7,889 bases of DNA from DASQPE01 sp964519805 (GCA_964519805.1 CAZFKN010000125.1:1-7889), one strand, 5' to 3'; positions 1 through 6,197 are shown, counted from the stretch's first letter. The notes: a model not told the origin generated them from the sequence alone. Made by a program: numbers and translations.

Positions 1-1
1 C

Positions 2-64
2 AGCGTGACCCTCCACCAGGACGTGGGTCTCTTCGCCCCACGCCTGGAGACGGGGCTGACGTAG
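2..64 (+). CDS. C-terminal end of an unidentified upstream gene (partial)
   Basis: This frame is open from the left edge to a TAG stop and gives the 20-residue tail SVTLHQDVGLFAPRLETGLT. Eighteen of its 20 sense codons end in G or C, which matches the other genes here. The other long open frame across the same bases has only about half GC at third positions until base 70, so this frame is the coding one up to 64. The tail is too short for me to name a family. The gene ends only 5 nt before the next small ORF, so it is probably the upstream member of the same plus-strand transcription unit that carries btuFCD. Confidence 0.5.
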   Translation, partial: SVTLHQDVGLFAPRLETGLT

Positions 65-69
65 ACCTG

Positions 70-219
70 ATGCTTGAGCTGGTCGCGCAGTTGGACGCGC
101 GCTACGCCGGTCGGGAATCAGCTGTGGACCCGGTCGAGTGGAGTCGCTATCGCACGGACCGGGCCGAGCTGATGACGCGCCTCGAGGCGCTGGTCGCGGC
201 TCGATCGGGGAAGGCCTGA
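70..219 (+). CDS. Small hypothetical protein, 49 residues
   Basis: A short ORF from ATG 70 to TGA 217-219 encodes a charged, probably helical 49-residue protein; its second half (VEWSRYRTDRAELMTRLEAL) reads like an amphipathic helix or short coiled coil. There is no signal peptide, membrane segment or cysteine. Third codon positions are strongly GC-rich from the ATG onward and mixed before it, which supports both the reading frame and this start. No good Shine-Dalgarno site precedes the ATG, so translation may be coupled to the gene ending at 64. It sits 1 nt before the btuF start, so it is probably cotranscribed with the B12 importer. I do not recognise a family and infer no function. It could also be a non-functional gap filler. 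Confidence 0.5.
   Translation: MLELVAQLDARYAGRESAVDPVEWSRYRTDRAELMTRLEALVAARSGKA
207..214 (+). promoter_or_regulatory. Ribosome binding site for btuF
   Basis: The purine run GGGGAAGG lies 6 nt before GTG 221 and supports that GTG as the btuF start. It overlaps the last codons of the 49-residue ORF. Confidence 0.5.
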
Positions 220-220
220 C

Positions 221-1102
221 GTGCGACGCCTGCGGTGGCTCACTTGGGCGGGCGTCGCGATGCTCGTCGCCGGCTGCCGGCCGCCCGCTCGGCCGGCGGC
301 CGGCAGCCGCGTAGCCGACGACGCTGGTGACAGCGTCAGCGTCGCTCTGCCGGCGCACCGGATCGTGTCGCTGAACCCCGCGGCCACCGAGCTGCTCTTC
401 GCCATTGGTGCCGGCGGAAGCGTGATCGGACGCACGACCTGGTGCGACTATCCACCGGAGGCGAGGGCAGTGCCGAGTCTGGGCGACGGGATCAACCCGA
501 ATCTCGAGGCGATCGTTGCCCGGAAGCCCGATCTGGTCGTCCTTTACACGTCGGGCCAGAATGCCGACGCCGTGCGCCGCCTGCGCGACCTGGGCATTCC
601 CGCGCTGCGCTTCCGGACCGATTCGTTGAGCGACGTTCCCCGACTGGCCCGCGTCTTCGGCCGGCTGACCGGCCACGAGGCATCGGCCGATTCACTCGCC
701 GGTGCCTTCGCCGCGGCGCTCGACCCTGCAACCGCGCCACCGGTCGGGCATCGGCCCACCGTTTTTCTGCTGGTCTGGGATCAGCCGCCGATGACGGTTG
801 GCCGGGGCAGCTTCCTCACCGAGCTGATCGAGCGCGCCGGCGGCGAGAATCTGTTCGCCGACGTCAGGACGTCATCCGCGCCGGTGAGCATCGAGGCCGT
901 GGCCGCCCGGAATCCCGATGTGATCCTCGTGCTCGGCAAGGAGCCGTCCCCGTTCGCCGACCGGCCCGAGTGGCAGGCGGTTCGCGCCGTGCGTGAGCGG
1001 CGCTTCGTGCACGCCGACGGCTCCGAATTCAGCCGGCCGAGTCCCCGGGCCCCCGACGCCATTCGAACGCTGCATGACGAGCTGGTCGAGGCGACTCGAT
1101 GA
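221..1102 (+). CDS. btuF: Cobalamin ABC transporter substrate-binding lipoprotein BtuF
   Basis: This is the probable periplasmic B12-binding component that delivers corrinoid to BtuCD. The 293-residue protein starts at GTG 221, 1 nt after the previous stop. Residues 1-19 form a lipoprotein signal: basic RRLR, a hydrophobic stretch and the lipobox LVAGC with Cys19 as the lipidation site, so the mature protein should be membrane-tethered. A helical-backbone metal/corrinoid receptor fold follows: RIVSLNPAATELLFAIG (47-63), WCDYPPEA (74-81) typical of BtuF-type proteins, a second lobe with VWDQPPMTVGRGSFL (185-199) and ERAGGENLFAD (204-214), and a C-terminal SRPSPRAPDA (271-280) that resembles the E. 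coli BtuF end. It lacks the long N-terminal extension of siderophore binders. The stop overlaps the btuC start as ATGA. A heme or siderophore binder is the main alternative, but the neighbouring BtuB and B12 riboswitch favour cobalamin. Confidence 0.85.
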   Translation: MRRLRWLTWAGVAMLVAGCRPPARPAAGSRVADDAGDSVSVALPAHRIVSLNPAATELLFAIGAGGSVIGRTTWCDYPPEARAVPSLGDGINPNLEAIVARKPDLVVLYTSGQNADAVRRLRDLGIPALRFRTDSLSDVPRLARVFGRLTGHEASADSLAGAFAAALDPATAPPVGHRPTVFLLVWDQPPMTVGRGSFLTELIERAGGENLFADVRTSSAPVSIEAVAARNPDVILVLGKEPSPFADRPEWQAVRAVRERRFVHADGSEFSRPSPRAPDAIRTLHDELVEATR

Positions 1103-2070
1103 AACGGGCGGGCCTCGGTTTGCTCCTGCTGGTCCCGCTGAGCCTGGTGCTCGGATTGCTGGCCGGGCCGGTGACGTTGTCGCCGCGGGATATCTGGGCT
1201 GGCCTCGTCCACCCGTACTCGGACTCCGCCGCGATCGTGCGCGACCTCCGGCTGCCGCGAATCCTGCTCGCGTTCCTGGTCGGCGGCAGTCTCAGCGTGG
1301 TGGGCGCGTCGCTCCAGGCGCTGCTCAGAAACCCGCTCGCGGATCCCTATCTCCTTGGCCTGTCGGGTGGCGCCGGCCTCGGAGCCGTGGTAGCGATCGC
1401 CATCAACCCGGGCTGGCCGTGGGCGGTACCGGCCGCCGCCTTTGCCGGTGCGGCCGGCGCCATCGCGCTGGTCTATCGCCTGAGCGTGGTCAGCGGACGC
1501 CGCCTCGACCCCCGCGTCCTGCTCCTGGCGGGGGTGGTGGTGGGCTCCTTCGCCGGCGCGATCATGACCACGGTCGCCTCGCTCAGTGAAGCCGCCGAGC
1601 TGAAGCGGGCCTTCCTCTGGTTGCTTGGAGGCTTCGGCGCCGCCTCCTGGAGCGCCCTCGCGGTCTTTGCGGTCTACGCCGCACTGCCGCTCCTGGTGCT
1701 GCTTCTGAGCGGGCGGGCGCTCGATCTGCTCGCGCTCGGCGAAGAGAGTGCCAAGCATCTGGGCGCGGACGTCGAGCGAAACAAGCGCATCGTCTATATC
1801 GCGACGTCGCTGCTCACAGCCGCCAGCGTCGCGGTGTGCGGCATGGTGGGGTTCGTGGGCCTCGTCGTGCCCCACGCCGTTCGCCGGATCTGGACGCCCA
1901 TGCACCGCGAGCTGCTGCCGATCGTCTTCTTCCTCGGCGGGGCCTTCCTGGTGCTGGCCGACGGCCTTGCCCGCACCATCGTCCGGCCGCTCGAGCTGCC
2001 GGTCGGGGCGGTCACCGCCATCGTAGGCGTTCCGTTGTTCGCCATCCTGCTCCGGCGCAACTACACGTGA
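1099..2070 (+). CDS. btuC: Cobalamin ABC transporter permease BtuC (FecCD family)
   Basis: This inner-membrane permease, presumably a homodimer, forms the corrinoid channel above BtuD. Its 323 residues match the usual length (E. coli BtuC has 326). The sequence is dominated by hydrophobic helices, consistent with the ten transmembrane segments of the FecCD family. Family signatures are RLPRILLAFLVGGSLSVVGA (51-70) followed by LQALLRNPLADPYLLGLSGG (72-91), the cytoplasmic coupling segment GFVGLVVPHAVRR (251-263) that contacts the ATPase, and the C-terminal ELPVGAVTAIVGVPLFAILL (299-318). ATG 1099 overlaps the btuF stop as ATGA, with GAGG at 1088-1091 as a Shine-Dalgarno site 7 nt upstream. Its own stop overlaps the btuD start as GTGA. 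The family also contains iron-siderophore and heme permeases, so the substrate is assigned from the neighbours. Confidence 0.88.
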   Translation: MKRAGLGLLLLVPLSLVLGLLAGPVTLSPRDIWAGLVHPYSDSAAIVRDLRLPRILLAFLVGGSLSVVGASLQALLRNPLADPYLLGLSGGAGLGAVVAIAINPGWPWAVPAAAFAGAAGAIALVYRLSVVSGRRLDPRVLLLAGVVVGSFAGAIMTTVASLSEAAELKRAFLWLLGGFGAASWSALAVFAVYAALPLLVLLLSGRALDLLALGEESAKHLGADVERNKRIVYIATSLLTAASVAVCGMVGFVGLVVPHAVRRIWTPMHRELLPIVFFLGGAFLVLADGLARTIVRPLELPVGAVTAIVGVPLFAILLRRNYT

Positions 2071-2897
2071 TCCTCGCCGCCCGCGATCTCTCGGTGCGCT
2101 ATCCCGGCGTCGCACGCCGGGTGCTCGACAGCGTGAGCCTGAGTGTCGAGCCCGGCCGCCTCGTCGCGATTACCGGGCCCAACGGCAGCGGCAAGACCAC
2201 CCTCGTCAACGCGCTCCTCGGACTGGCGGCGCTCGACGGCGGATCCGCCGTGCTCGACGGAAAGCCCGTGCGTGGATGGCGACGGGGCTCGCTCGCGAGA
2301 GTTGTGGGCGTGGTGGCGCAGCGGGAGGAGGTCGTCTTTCCCATCACGGTGTGGCAGACGGTCATGCTGGGGCGGTATGCCCACCTCGGGCCGCTCGCTC
2401 CGATCGGTTTCCACGACCGAGAGGCCACCATTCGGGCGCTGCGGCGCTGCGACATCGAGCCGCTGGCCCAGCGGCGGGTGGACACACTCTCCGGCGGCGA
2501 ATGGCAACGCGTGCGGCTCGCCCGGGCGCTGGCGCAGCAGCCGCGGATCCTCGTCCTCGACGAGCCGACCGCTTCCCTCGACGTCCGCCACGAGATGGAG
2601 CTGTTCGAGCTGATACGAACGCTCGTCGCCGACGGCCTCGCCGGCCTCGTTGTGACGCACGAGCTCAATCTGGCGGCGCGGTTTGCCGACCGGATCGTGC
2701 TCTTGAATGAAGGGAAGGTCGTCGCGGACGGTGCACCGGCCGAGGTGCTTCGCCAGGAAATCGTGACCGAGGTGTTCGGCTGGCCCGTTGCCGTCACCGC
2801 CTGGTTGGACGGCTCGCCCCAAGTGGTGCCGCTGCGGCCGGGCGAAGCCGCACGCGCAGCCGACTCATCACTCGCCGGGGGTCCGCCGCCGGCCTAG
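2067..2897 (+). CDS. btuD: Cobalamin ABC transporter ATP-binding protein BtuD
   Basis: This cytoplasmic ATPase powers corrinoid import through BtuC. I chose GTG 2067, which overlaps the btuC stop (GTGA). The frame is open further upstream, but those codons lie inside btuC and give arginine/proline-rich sequence unrelated to ABC proteins. The 276-residue product has every nucleotide-binding motif: Walker A GPNGSGKTT (37-45), Q-loop Gln85 in VAQREE, signature LSGGEWQR (141-148), Walker B ILVLDEP (161-167), D-loop SLD (170-172) and H-loop His198 in VTHEL. It belongs with the FecE/HmuV/BtuD importer ATPases. The tail after about residue 255 is rich in Ala, Pro and Gly and looks like a poorly conserved extension. 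There is no Shine-Dalgarno site before the GTG, which suggests translational coupling to btuC. The gene converges on the DUF1289 gene and shares the last four bases with it. Confidence 0.88.
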   Translation: MILAARDLSVRYPGVARRVLDSVSLSVEPGRLVAITGPNGSGKTTLVNALLGLAALDGGSAVLDGKPVRGWRRGSLARVVGVVAQREEVVFPITVWQTVMLGRYAHLGPLAPIGFHDREATIRALRRCDIEPLAQRRVDTLSGGEWQRVRLARALAQQPRILVLDEPTASLDVRHEMELFELIRTLVADGLAGLVVTHELNLAARFADRIVLLNEGKVVADGAPAEVLRQEIVTEVFGWPVAVTAWLDGSPQVVPLRPGEAARAADSSLAGGPPPA

Positions 2898-3085
2898 CTG
2901 CCGGGCCCCGCCTCCCGCGGAGTCCAGTCCCGCACGCGTTCCATCACCCGCCGCCGTGTCTCCAGCGTCAGTCCCACCCAGGTCGCAATCTCGTGGATGG
3001 TCCGACCGCAACCGTCGCACAGGCCGTCGGGGCCGAGGCGGCACGTGCCTCGACAGGGCGTGGGCGTGGCGGTCGGGTCACACAT
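2894..3085 (-). CDS. DUF1289 family small cysteine-rich protein
   Basis: This 63-residue protein carries the whole DUF1289 pattern: TPCRGTCRLGPDGLCDGCGR followed by TIHEIATWVGLTLETRRRVM. Four cysteines at 11, 15, 23 and 26 (CxxxC-x7-CxxC) could form a zinc site, which is my inference. The molecular function of the family is unknown to me. The frame stays open to 3142, but that longer form would lie within the upstream gene. I chose ATG 3085 because it sits at the end of the DUF71 gene with an 8-nt overlap (ATGTGTGA), fits the compact family length and would allow coupled translation; no Shine-Dalgarno site is visible. It is the last gene of the riboswitch-controlled btuB unit. Its TAG stop pairs with the btuD stop in a shared CTAG. 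Confidence 0.75.
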   Translation of the reverse strand: MCDPTATPTPCRGTCRLGPDGLCDGCGRTIHEIATWVGLTLETRRRVMERVRDWTPREAGPGS

Positions 3086-3758
3086 GGGCGGCGGCCGGCA
3101 GCAGATCGGCGTACACGAACCCATCGCGCTCCACGACTTCACCGGGTTCGACCGGCACGGAGTTCGCGAGCATCGGTCCGTCGGTCACGAAGGTGTGGAA
3201 CTCGCCGCGCTCACCGCACGGATCGACGCCGGCCGGCAGCTCAGCCGCTGCCGAGGCCAGGTCGCGCCCGGCGAAGCTCCGGTCCAGCCGCGCCGGGTCC
3301 AGGCAGACGATCCGGGCCCGGAGGCCGGCGTCCAGCATCGTATGGAGGAGCGTATCGGTCGGGAGGCCCCAAAGCGGAAACAGCGGCGCGACCCCGGTGC
3401 CCGCGAGCAGGCGCTCGCGGTAGGCTCGAACGTCCTGGAGAAAGAGATCACCGAACGCGACGTGCGTAACGCCCCACCGGCGGCGCGCCACCGCGAGCGC
3501 CGCGAGAAACGCCGCCTCGTACCGCTCATTGGAGCAGGGCCACGGCAACGGCACCTCCAGCAACGGGAGGTCGGTGGCGTGTGACTGCGCGCGAACCAGC
3601 GGGGTACGGACGCCGTGCATCGAGATGCGGTCGAACGCCGGCACGACGGCAGACATGAGGCCGACGATCCCGCCCGTGGCCGCCTCTCGAAGCGTGTGCA
3701 GCGCCCAGGCCGCATCCTTTCCGCCGCTCCAGGAAAGCAGGATGTGAGCTTGCCCCAT
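3078..3758 (-). CDS. DUF71/COG2102 PP-loop ATP-binding protein, probable B12-salvage enzyme
   Basis: The 226-residue protein belongs to the adenine nucleotide alpha-hydrolase superfamily, in the family that includes archaeal and eukaryotic Dph6 (diphthine-ammonia ligase). Visible motifs are the PP-loop SGGKD (11-15) near the N-terminus for ATP binding, GDLFLQDVRAYRERL (103-117), PLFPLWG (125-131), and the family-typical GVDPCGERGEFHTF (177-190). Such enzymes activate a carboxyl or carbonyl by adenylation before amide or ligase chemistry. Bacteria have no diphthamide, so another substrate is needed. Published comparative genomics of DUF71/COG2102 (de Crecy-Lagard and colleagues) proposed a bacterial subgroup acting in B12 salvage. 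Its place here, 1 nt after btuB and under a cobalamin riboswitch, fits that proposal. The residue after SGGKD is Ala where Ser is common, a mild deviation. The exact reaction is not established from this sequence. Confidence 0.82.
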   Translation of the reverse strand: MGQAHILLSWSGGKDAAWALHTLREAATGGIVGLMSAVVPAFDRISMHGVRTPLVRAQSHATDLPLLEVPLPWPCSNERYEAAFLAALAVARRRWGVTHVAFGDLFLQDVRAYRERLLAGTGVAPLFPLWGLPTDTLLHTMLDAGLRARIVCLDPARLDRSFAGRDLASAAAELPAGVDPCGERGEFHTFVTDGPMLANSVPVEPGEVVERDGFVYADLLPAAAHV

Positions 3759-3759
3759 C

Positions 3760-5745
3760 TCAGCGCACCTGCGACGAGATCCCGACGAGCAGCGTCCGCC
3801 CGCGCGAACGGAACCCGGCCACCTGTTGATACTCCTTGTCGAAGAGGTTCTCCACCCGGACCTGGGCCGCGAACCCCGGCATTCTATGGCGCTCAGGCAC
3901 CAGGATCATGCGGCTGGAGAGATCGACCGTCGTATAGCTCGGCAGCGTCACGCGGGTGGTGGCGATGCTGCTGAAGAGGAGATCGTCTCTGCTTCCGACA
4001 TAGGTCAGCACCGACCCGAATTGTACTCGCGCGATCGGACGCGCGGTGGCCCGGAACGTCAGGGTGTTGGTCGGGCGCCGGATGAGCCGCTGCCCCGCAA
4101 CGAACTCTGCATCAGCGCCGCTGTCGAACCCCGCGTCGGTCACCTTGGTGTGCACCCAGGTGTAGTAGGCTCCTGCCTCGACTGGGCCGAGACGCCGAAG
4201 CGTCGCGCCGGCCTCGATGCCCGACGAGTTCGCCGCCGCGATGTTGAAGAAGTTCGGGCCGCCGGTCGTCAACGGCGCGGCCGAAAACTGGATGAGATCC
4301 CGGAACCGCTGGGTGAACCCGGTGACCGAAAGCGTCGCATAGCCCCGCGCCAGGTCCTGCTCCACTCCCGCCTCGAAGCTCGTGGACCGCTCCGGGCGGA
4401 GATCGGGGTTGCCCTTGGCGAACGGACTGGTCGAGAACGTGTCGAAGAACGCCGGCTCCTTGAATCCCTTGCCGGCCGACGCACGGAGTCGGGTCGACGG
4501 CGTGAGGAATCCCAGCGCGGCGACCCGGTACGTCCAGAACGTCCCGAATCGCTGGTTGTCGTCGATCCGCCCGCCGGCAATCAACTGCAGGCGCGGGTCC
4601 GGCTGCGCCGTTGCCTGGCCGTAGACCCCCCAATTGTGGCGGTTGGCCGTGAAGGTGCTGCTGGAGGGGCCGAACGTCCCGTCCGACAGCGAGAAATCCT
4701 GCTCCTGCTCGTCGTCGAACGTGGCACCCCCGAGCAGCGTGGCCCGGCGCACGCCCGAGTAAACGAGCCGGGCGTCCACCGTGTTGCGCTGAATGGACGC
4801 GGTGCTCAAGCTGAACGCGCCGGGACCCTGGCCGGGCGGAAGGGTGTCGTCGTAGCCGCGTGTGGTCTCGTTGCGACCCAGGAGCAGCTCCGCCCGGAAG
4901 TCGCGTGTGAAGCCCTGGCTCAGGTCGAGCGAGAGCGTCGTGGCGCGCTCGGTGTTGAACTGGTTCGAGTCCGTCGGCGCGCCGGTGAAGTCGGTCGGGA
5001 AGTTGTACTGCGCATCATGATACCGGACCGAGAGCGTGGCTTGCGTCGACGCACCGGCGCGCGCGCGCAGCAGGGCGCTCGCGACCGTGTTGTGATACTG
5101 GTTGTTGAACGCGTACAGTCCATCGCTCGAGAGCCGCGACAGCGAGGCCGACCAGCCGATCCCGTCCCCGCCGCCCCGGGCCGCGCCTTCCCAGCGCACC
5201 GTGCCGTAGGTGCCCGCCTCCGCCGACGCGTCCAGCTCGGGGGAGCCGCTGCCGCGCCGCGTGATGATCTGGACCACCCCGGTGATCGCATCGGAGCCGT
5301 AGAGCACGCTGGCCGGCCCACGCAGAATCTCGATGCGATCGACATTGTCGGTCGTGAGCGAGCCGAGGTCGTACGCCCCGCCGGGATCGTTCACCGGCAC
5401 GCCGTCGATCAGCACCTTGACGTAGTCGCTCTCGCCGCCGCGAACGAAGAGCGACGTCGTCGCGCCGTAGCCGCCACTCTGCACGACCTGGACACCGGGT
5501 ACCTGCCGGAGCGCATCGCTCACGAAGCGGATCCCCTCGGCCCGCAGCTCCTCGCCGCGCAGCACCGTGAGTGTGGCCGCGAGCGAGTCGGAGGGGACCG
5601 GATAGCGCGTGGCCGTCACGGTGACCTCGGGGAGTGTGACCGTATCCCGAGGCGTCTGGGCGTCGAGCGGCGGGGTGGCGAGCAGGAGGAACAGCGGCGC
5701 GGCGGCGCCGGCCAGGCGCTTCCGCAAGGGGGCGATCGGGGTCAT
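3760..5745 (-). CDS. btuB: TonB-dependent outer-membrane cobalamin receptor BtuB
   Basis: This outer-membrane barrel imports B12 or other corrinoids using TonB/ExbBD energy. The 661-residue protein has a signal peptide (basic LRKR, then a hydrophobic run, cleavage probably near PLDA|QTP at 29-30). A TonB-box-like segment EVTVTATRYP (40-49) resembles DTLVVTANRF of E. coli BtuB. The plug domain (about 35-165) contains VSDALRQVPGVQV, VRGGESDYVKVLIDGVPVND (101-120) and RIEILRGPASVLYGSDAITG (137-156), followed by VVQIITRRG; these closely follow BtuB-type plugs. The rest is a barrel ending in VENLFDKEYQQVAGFRSRGR. It is slightly longer than E. coli BtuB (614). The protein ends in SSQVR and not the terminal aromatic residue usual for outer-membrane barrels. 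ATG 5745 has GGAG 8 nt upstream. The cobalamin riboswitch in its leader supports cobalamin over a siderophore. Confidence 0.9.
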   Translation of the reverse strand: MTPIAPLRKRLAGAAAPLFLLLATPPLDAQTPRDTVTLPEVTVTATRYPVPSDSLAATLTVLRGEELRAEGIRFVSDALRQVPGVQVVQSGGYGATTSLFVRGGESDYVKVLIDGVPVNDPGGAYDLGSLTTDNVDRIEILRGPASVLYGSDAITGVVQIITRRGSGSPELDASAEAGTYGTVRWEGAARGGGDGIGWSASLSRLSSDGLYAFNNQYHNTVASALLRARAGASTQATLSVRYHDAQYNFPTDFTGAPTDSNQFNTERATTLSLDLSQGFTRDFRAELLLGRNETTRGYDDTLPPGQGPGAFSLSTASIQRNTVDARLVYSGVRRATLLGGATFDDEQEQDFSLSDGTFGPSSSTFTANRHNWGVYGQATAQPDPRLQLIAGGRIDDNQRFGTFWTYRVAALGFLTPSTRLRASAGKGFKEPAFFDTFSTSPFAKGNPDLRPERSTSFEAGVEQDLARGYATLSVTGFTQRFRDLIQFSAAPLTTGGPNFFNIAAANSSGIEAGATLRRLGPVEAGAYYTWVHTKVTDAGFDSGADAEFVAGQRLIRRPTNTLTFRATARPIARVQFGSVLTYVGSRDDLLFSSIATTRVTLPSYTTVDLSSRMILVPERHRMPGFAAQVRVENLFDKEYQQVAGFRSRGRTLLVGISSQVR

Positions 5746-5753
5746 CGGTGCGT

Positions 5754-5757
5754 CTCC
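5754..5757 (-). promoter_or_regulatory. Ribosome binding site for btuB
   Basis: Reading the minus strand, GGAG lies 8 nt before ATG 5745 and supports this start. It sits in GUGGAG, which could be masked by a CUCCAC present in the riboswitch (6093-6099 region); that long-range pairing is only a possibility. Confidence 0.5.
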
Positions 5758-5866
5758 ACAGGTGACGGGGTCGCGGCGCTCAGGCGCGCGCGGTGCGGCG
5801 GGGTGGCAGTGAGGTCCTGGGGGGCGCTACGAAACCGGCAGACGCAAACGAGGGCATGCCGCGGCC

Positions 5867-5885
5867 CGACGCCGAGTTGGCGTCG
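5867..5885 (-). repeat. Hairpin in btuB leader (7-bp stem, 5-nt loop)
   Basis: CGACGCC and GGCGTCG are perfect reverse complements around a 5-nt loop. The stem is in the 5' leader of btuB and may belong to the expression platform. No T-tract follows on either strand. Confidence 0.5.
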
Positions 5886-5892
5886 AGTCGCA

Positions 5893-5949
5893 CCGAGGAT
5901 GGGCGATGAGGCCGGGAGACGCCCGGTCAACGGTCGCGCTCATCCTCGG
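5893..5949 (-). repeat. Long inverted repeat with inner hairpin in btuB leader
   Basis: CCGAGGATG (5893-5901) and CATCCTCGG (5941-5949) are perfect 9-bp reverse complements. Between them CCGGG-AGACG-CCCGG (5912-5926) forms a second stem, giving a two-tier RNA structure about 57 nt long. It lies roughly midway between the aptamer and the btuB start. A role in riboswitch output is inferred from position only. Confidence 0.45.
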
Positions 5950-5995
5950 GGCGCTGAGAATAGGCGGACGCTGGCCGCTGAAGCCGGGCCTGGGT

Positions 5996-6033
5996 CGCCA
6001 CCGGTCCCTCCCCCGAGGGTCAGTGTGGTGGCG
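5996..6033 (-). promoter_or_regulatory. Hairpin immediately 3' of the cobalamin aptamer (candidate P13/expression platform)
   Basis: On the minus strand CGCCACC (6033-6027) pairs with GGTGGCG (6002-5996), and inside it CCCTC pairs with GAGGG around a GGGG loop. The hairpin begins at the last base of the aptamer P1 helix. In class I cobalamin riboswitches a hairpin at this place (P13) makes a loop-loop contact with L5. Here the GGGG loop is complementary to the CCCC found in GCGGCCCCGCCACTGT of the aptamer, which fits that model but is unproven. Confidence 0.5.
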
Positions 6034-6172
6034 CAAGCGCAGAGGTCTCCTGGCTTCGGGCTCTCGCTCGCCTTCCCGGTTACCCAGTGGCGTGTGGAGC
6101 GAGGTGATGGTGCCCGTTACAGTGGCGGGGCCGCGCCGGAGTTGCACCGGCTTCCGAGCATCTGCTGCTCGC
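6033..6172 (-). promoter_or_regulatory. Cobalamin (AdoCbl) riboswitch controlling btuB
   Basis: The minus strand carries the conserved cobalamin aptamer elements in order. GGAAGCCGGTGCAACTCCGG (about 6155-6136) is the P3 core, followed by CCGCCACTGTAA (6129-6118), the L5 region, then GGGAAGGCGAGCGAGAGCCC, and finally the B12 box AGCCAGGAGACCT (6055-6043). The ends close with a P1 helix: GCGAGC-A-GCAGA (6172-6161) pairs with TCTGC-GCTTGC (6043-6033), with one bulged A and one G-U pair. Known riboswitches of this class bind adenosylcobalamin or related cobalamins and lower expression of B12 uptake or synthesis genes. Its placement in the leader of btuB and the two following genes predicts repression of all three when cobalamin is abundant. 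The btuFCD unit on the other strand has no such element inside the window. Confidence 0.93.
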
Positions 6173-6197
6173 GTGGCATGGACTACCTAGCGAGGCG

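Larger units (their letters stand above)
5746..6032 (-). other. Long structured btuB leader between riboswitch and start codon
   Basis: About 290 nt separate the riboswitch aptamer from btuB, and I see no convincing gene here on either strand. The stretch holds several inverted repeats: a perfect 9-bp repeat (5893-5901 with 5941-5949) enclosing a 5-bp CCGGG/CCCGG hairpin (5912-5926), a 7-bp hairpin CGACGCC-GAGTT-GGCGTCG (5867-5885), and the hairpin next to the aptamer listed separately. None is followed by a U-run on the minus strand, so a standard intrinsic terminator is not evident. The expression platform could work at translation, through Rho, or through alternative pairing of these stems. 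Confidence 0.5.

Noticed and set aside
217..219. Possible selenocysteine UGA readthrough joining the 49-residue ORF to downstream sequence
   Set aside because: Considered because selB is present, but the frame after the TGA gives no recognisable protein and btuF, with its lipoprotein signal, starts in another frame at once.
1836..2066. Upstream in-frame extension of btuD
   Set aside because: The frame is open, but the extra 77 codons lie inside btuC and give arginine- and proline-rich sequence unlike any ABC ATPase; GTG 2067 with a GTGA overlap gives the correct domain start.
781..2115. Long open frame on the minus strand opposite btuF and btuC
   Set aside because: The product is rich in Arg, Gln, Asp and Gly with no domain, and both genes on the opposite strand are well supported.
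3086..3142. Longer DUF1289 form starting at 3142
   Set aside because: The added 19 residues lie within the DUF71 gene and before the conserved domain; ATG 3085 at the gene junction fits better.
5742..5930. 62-codon TTG-started ORF in the btuB leader that overlaps the btuB start as ATGA
   Set aside because: A coupled leader peptide was considered, but the start is TTG without a clear ribosome site, the product has no recognisable features and it covers the strong inverted repeats. Kept as a weak possibility only.
5867..6033. Intrinsic terminators in the btuB leader
   Set aside because: Stems are present but no U-run follows any of them on the minus strand or T-run on the plus strand.
5827..6147. 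106-codon minus-strand ORF across the riboswitch
   Set aside because: It crosses the conserved aptamer, whose base pattern is explained by RNA structure, so the open frame is probably chance.
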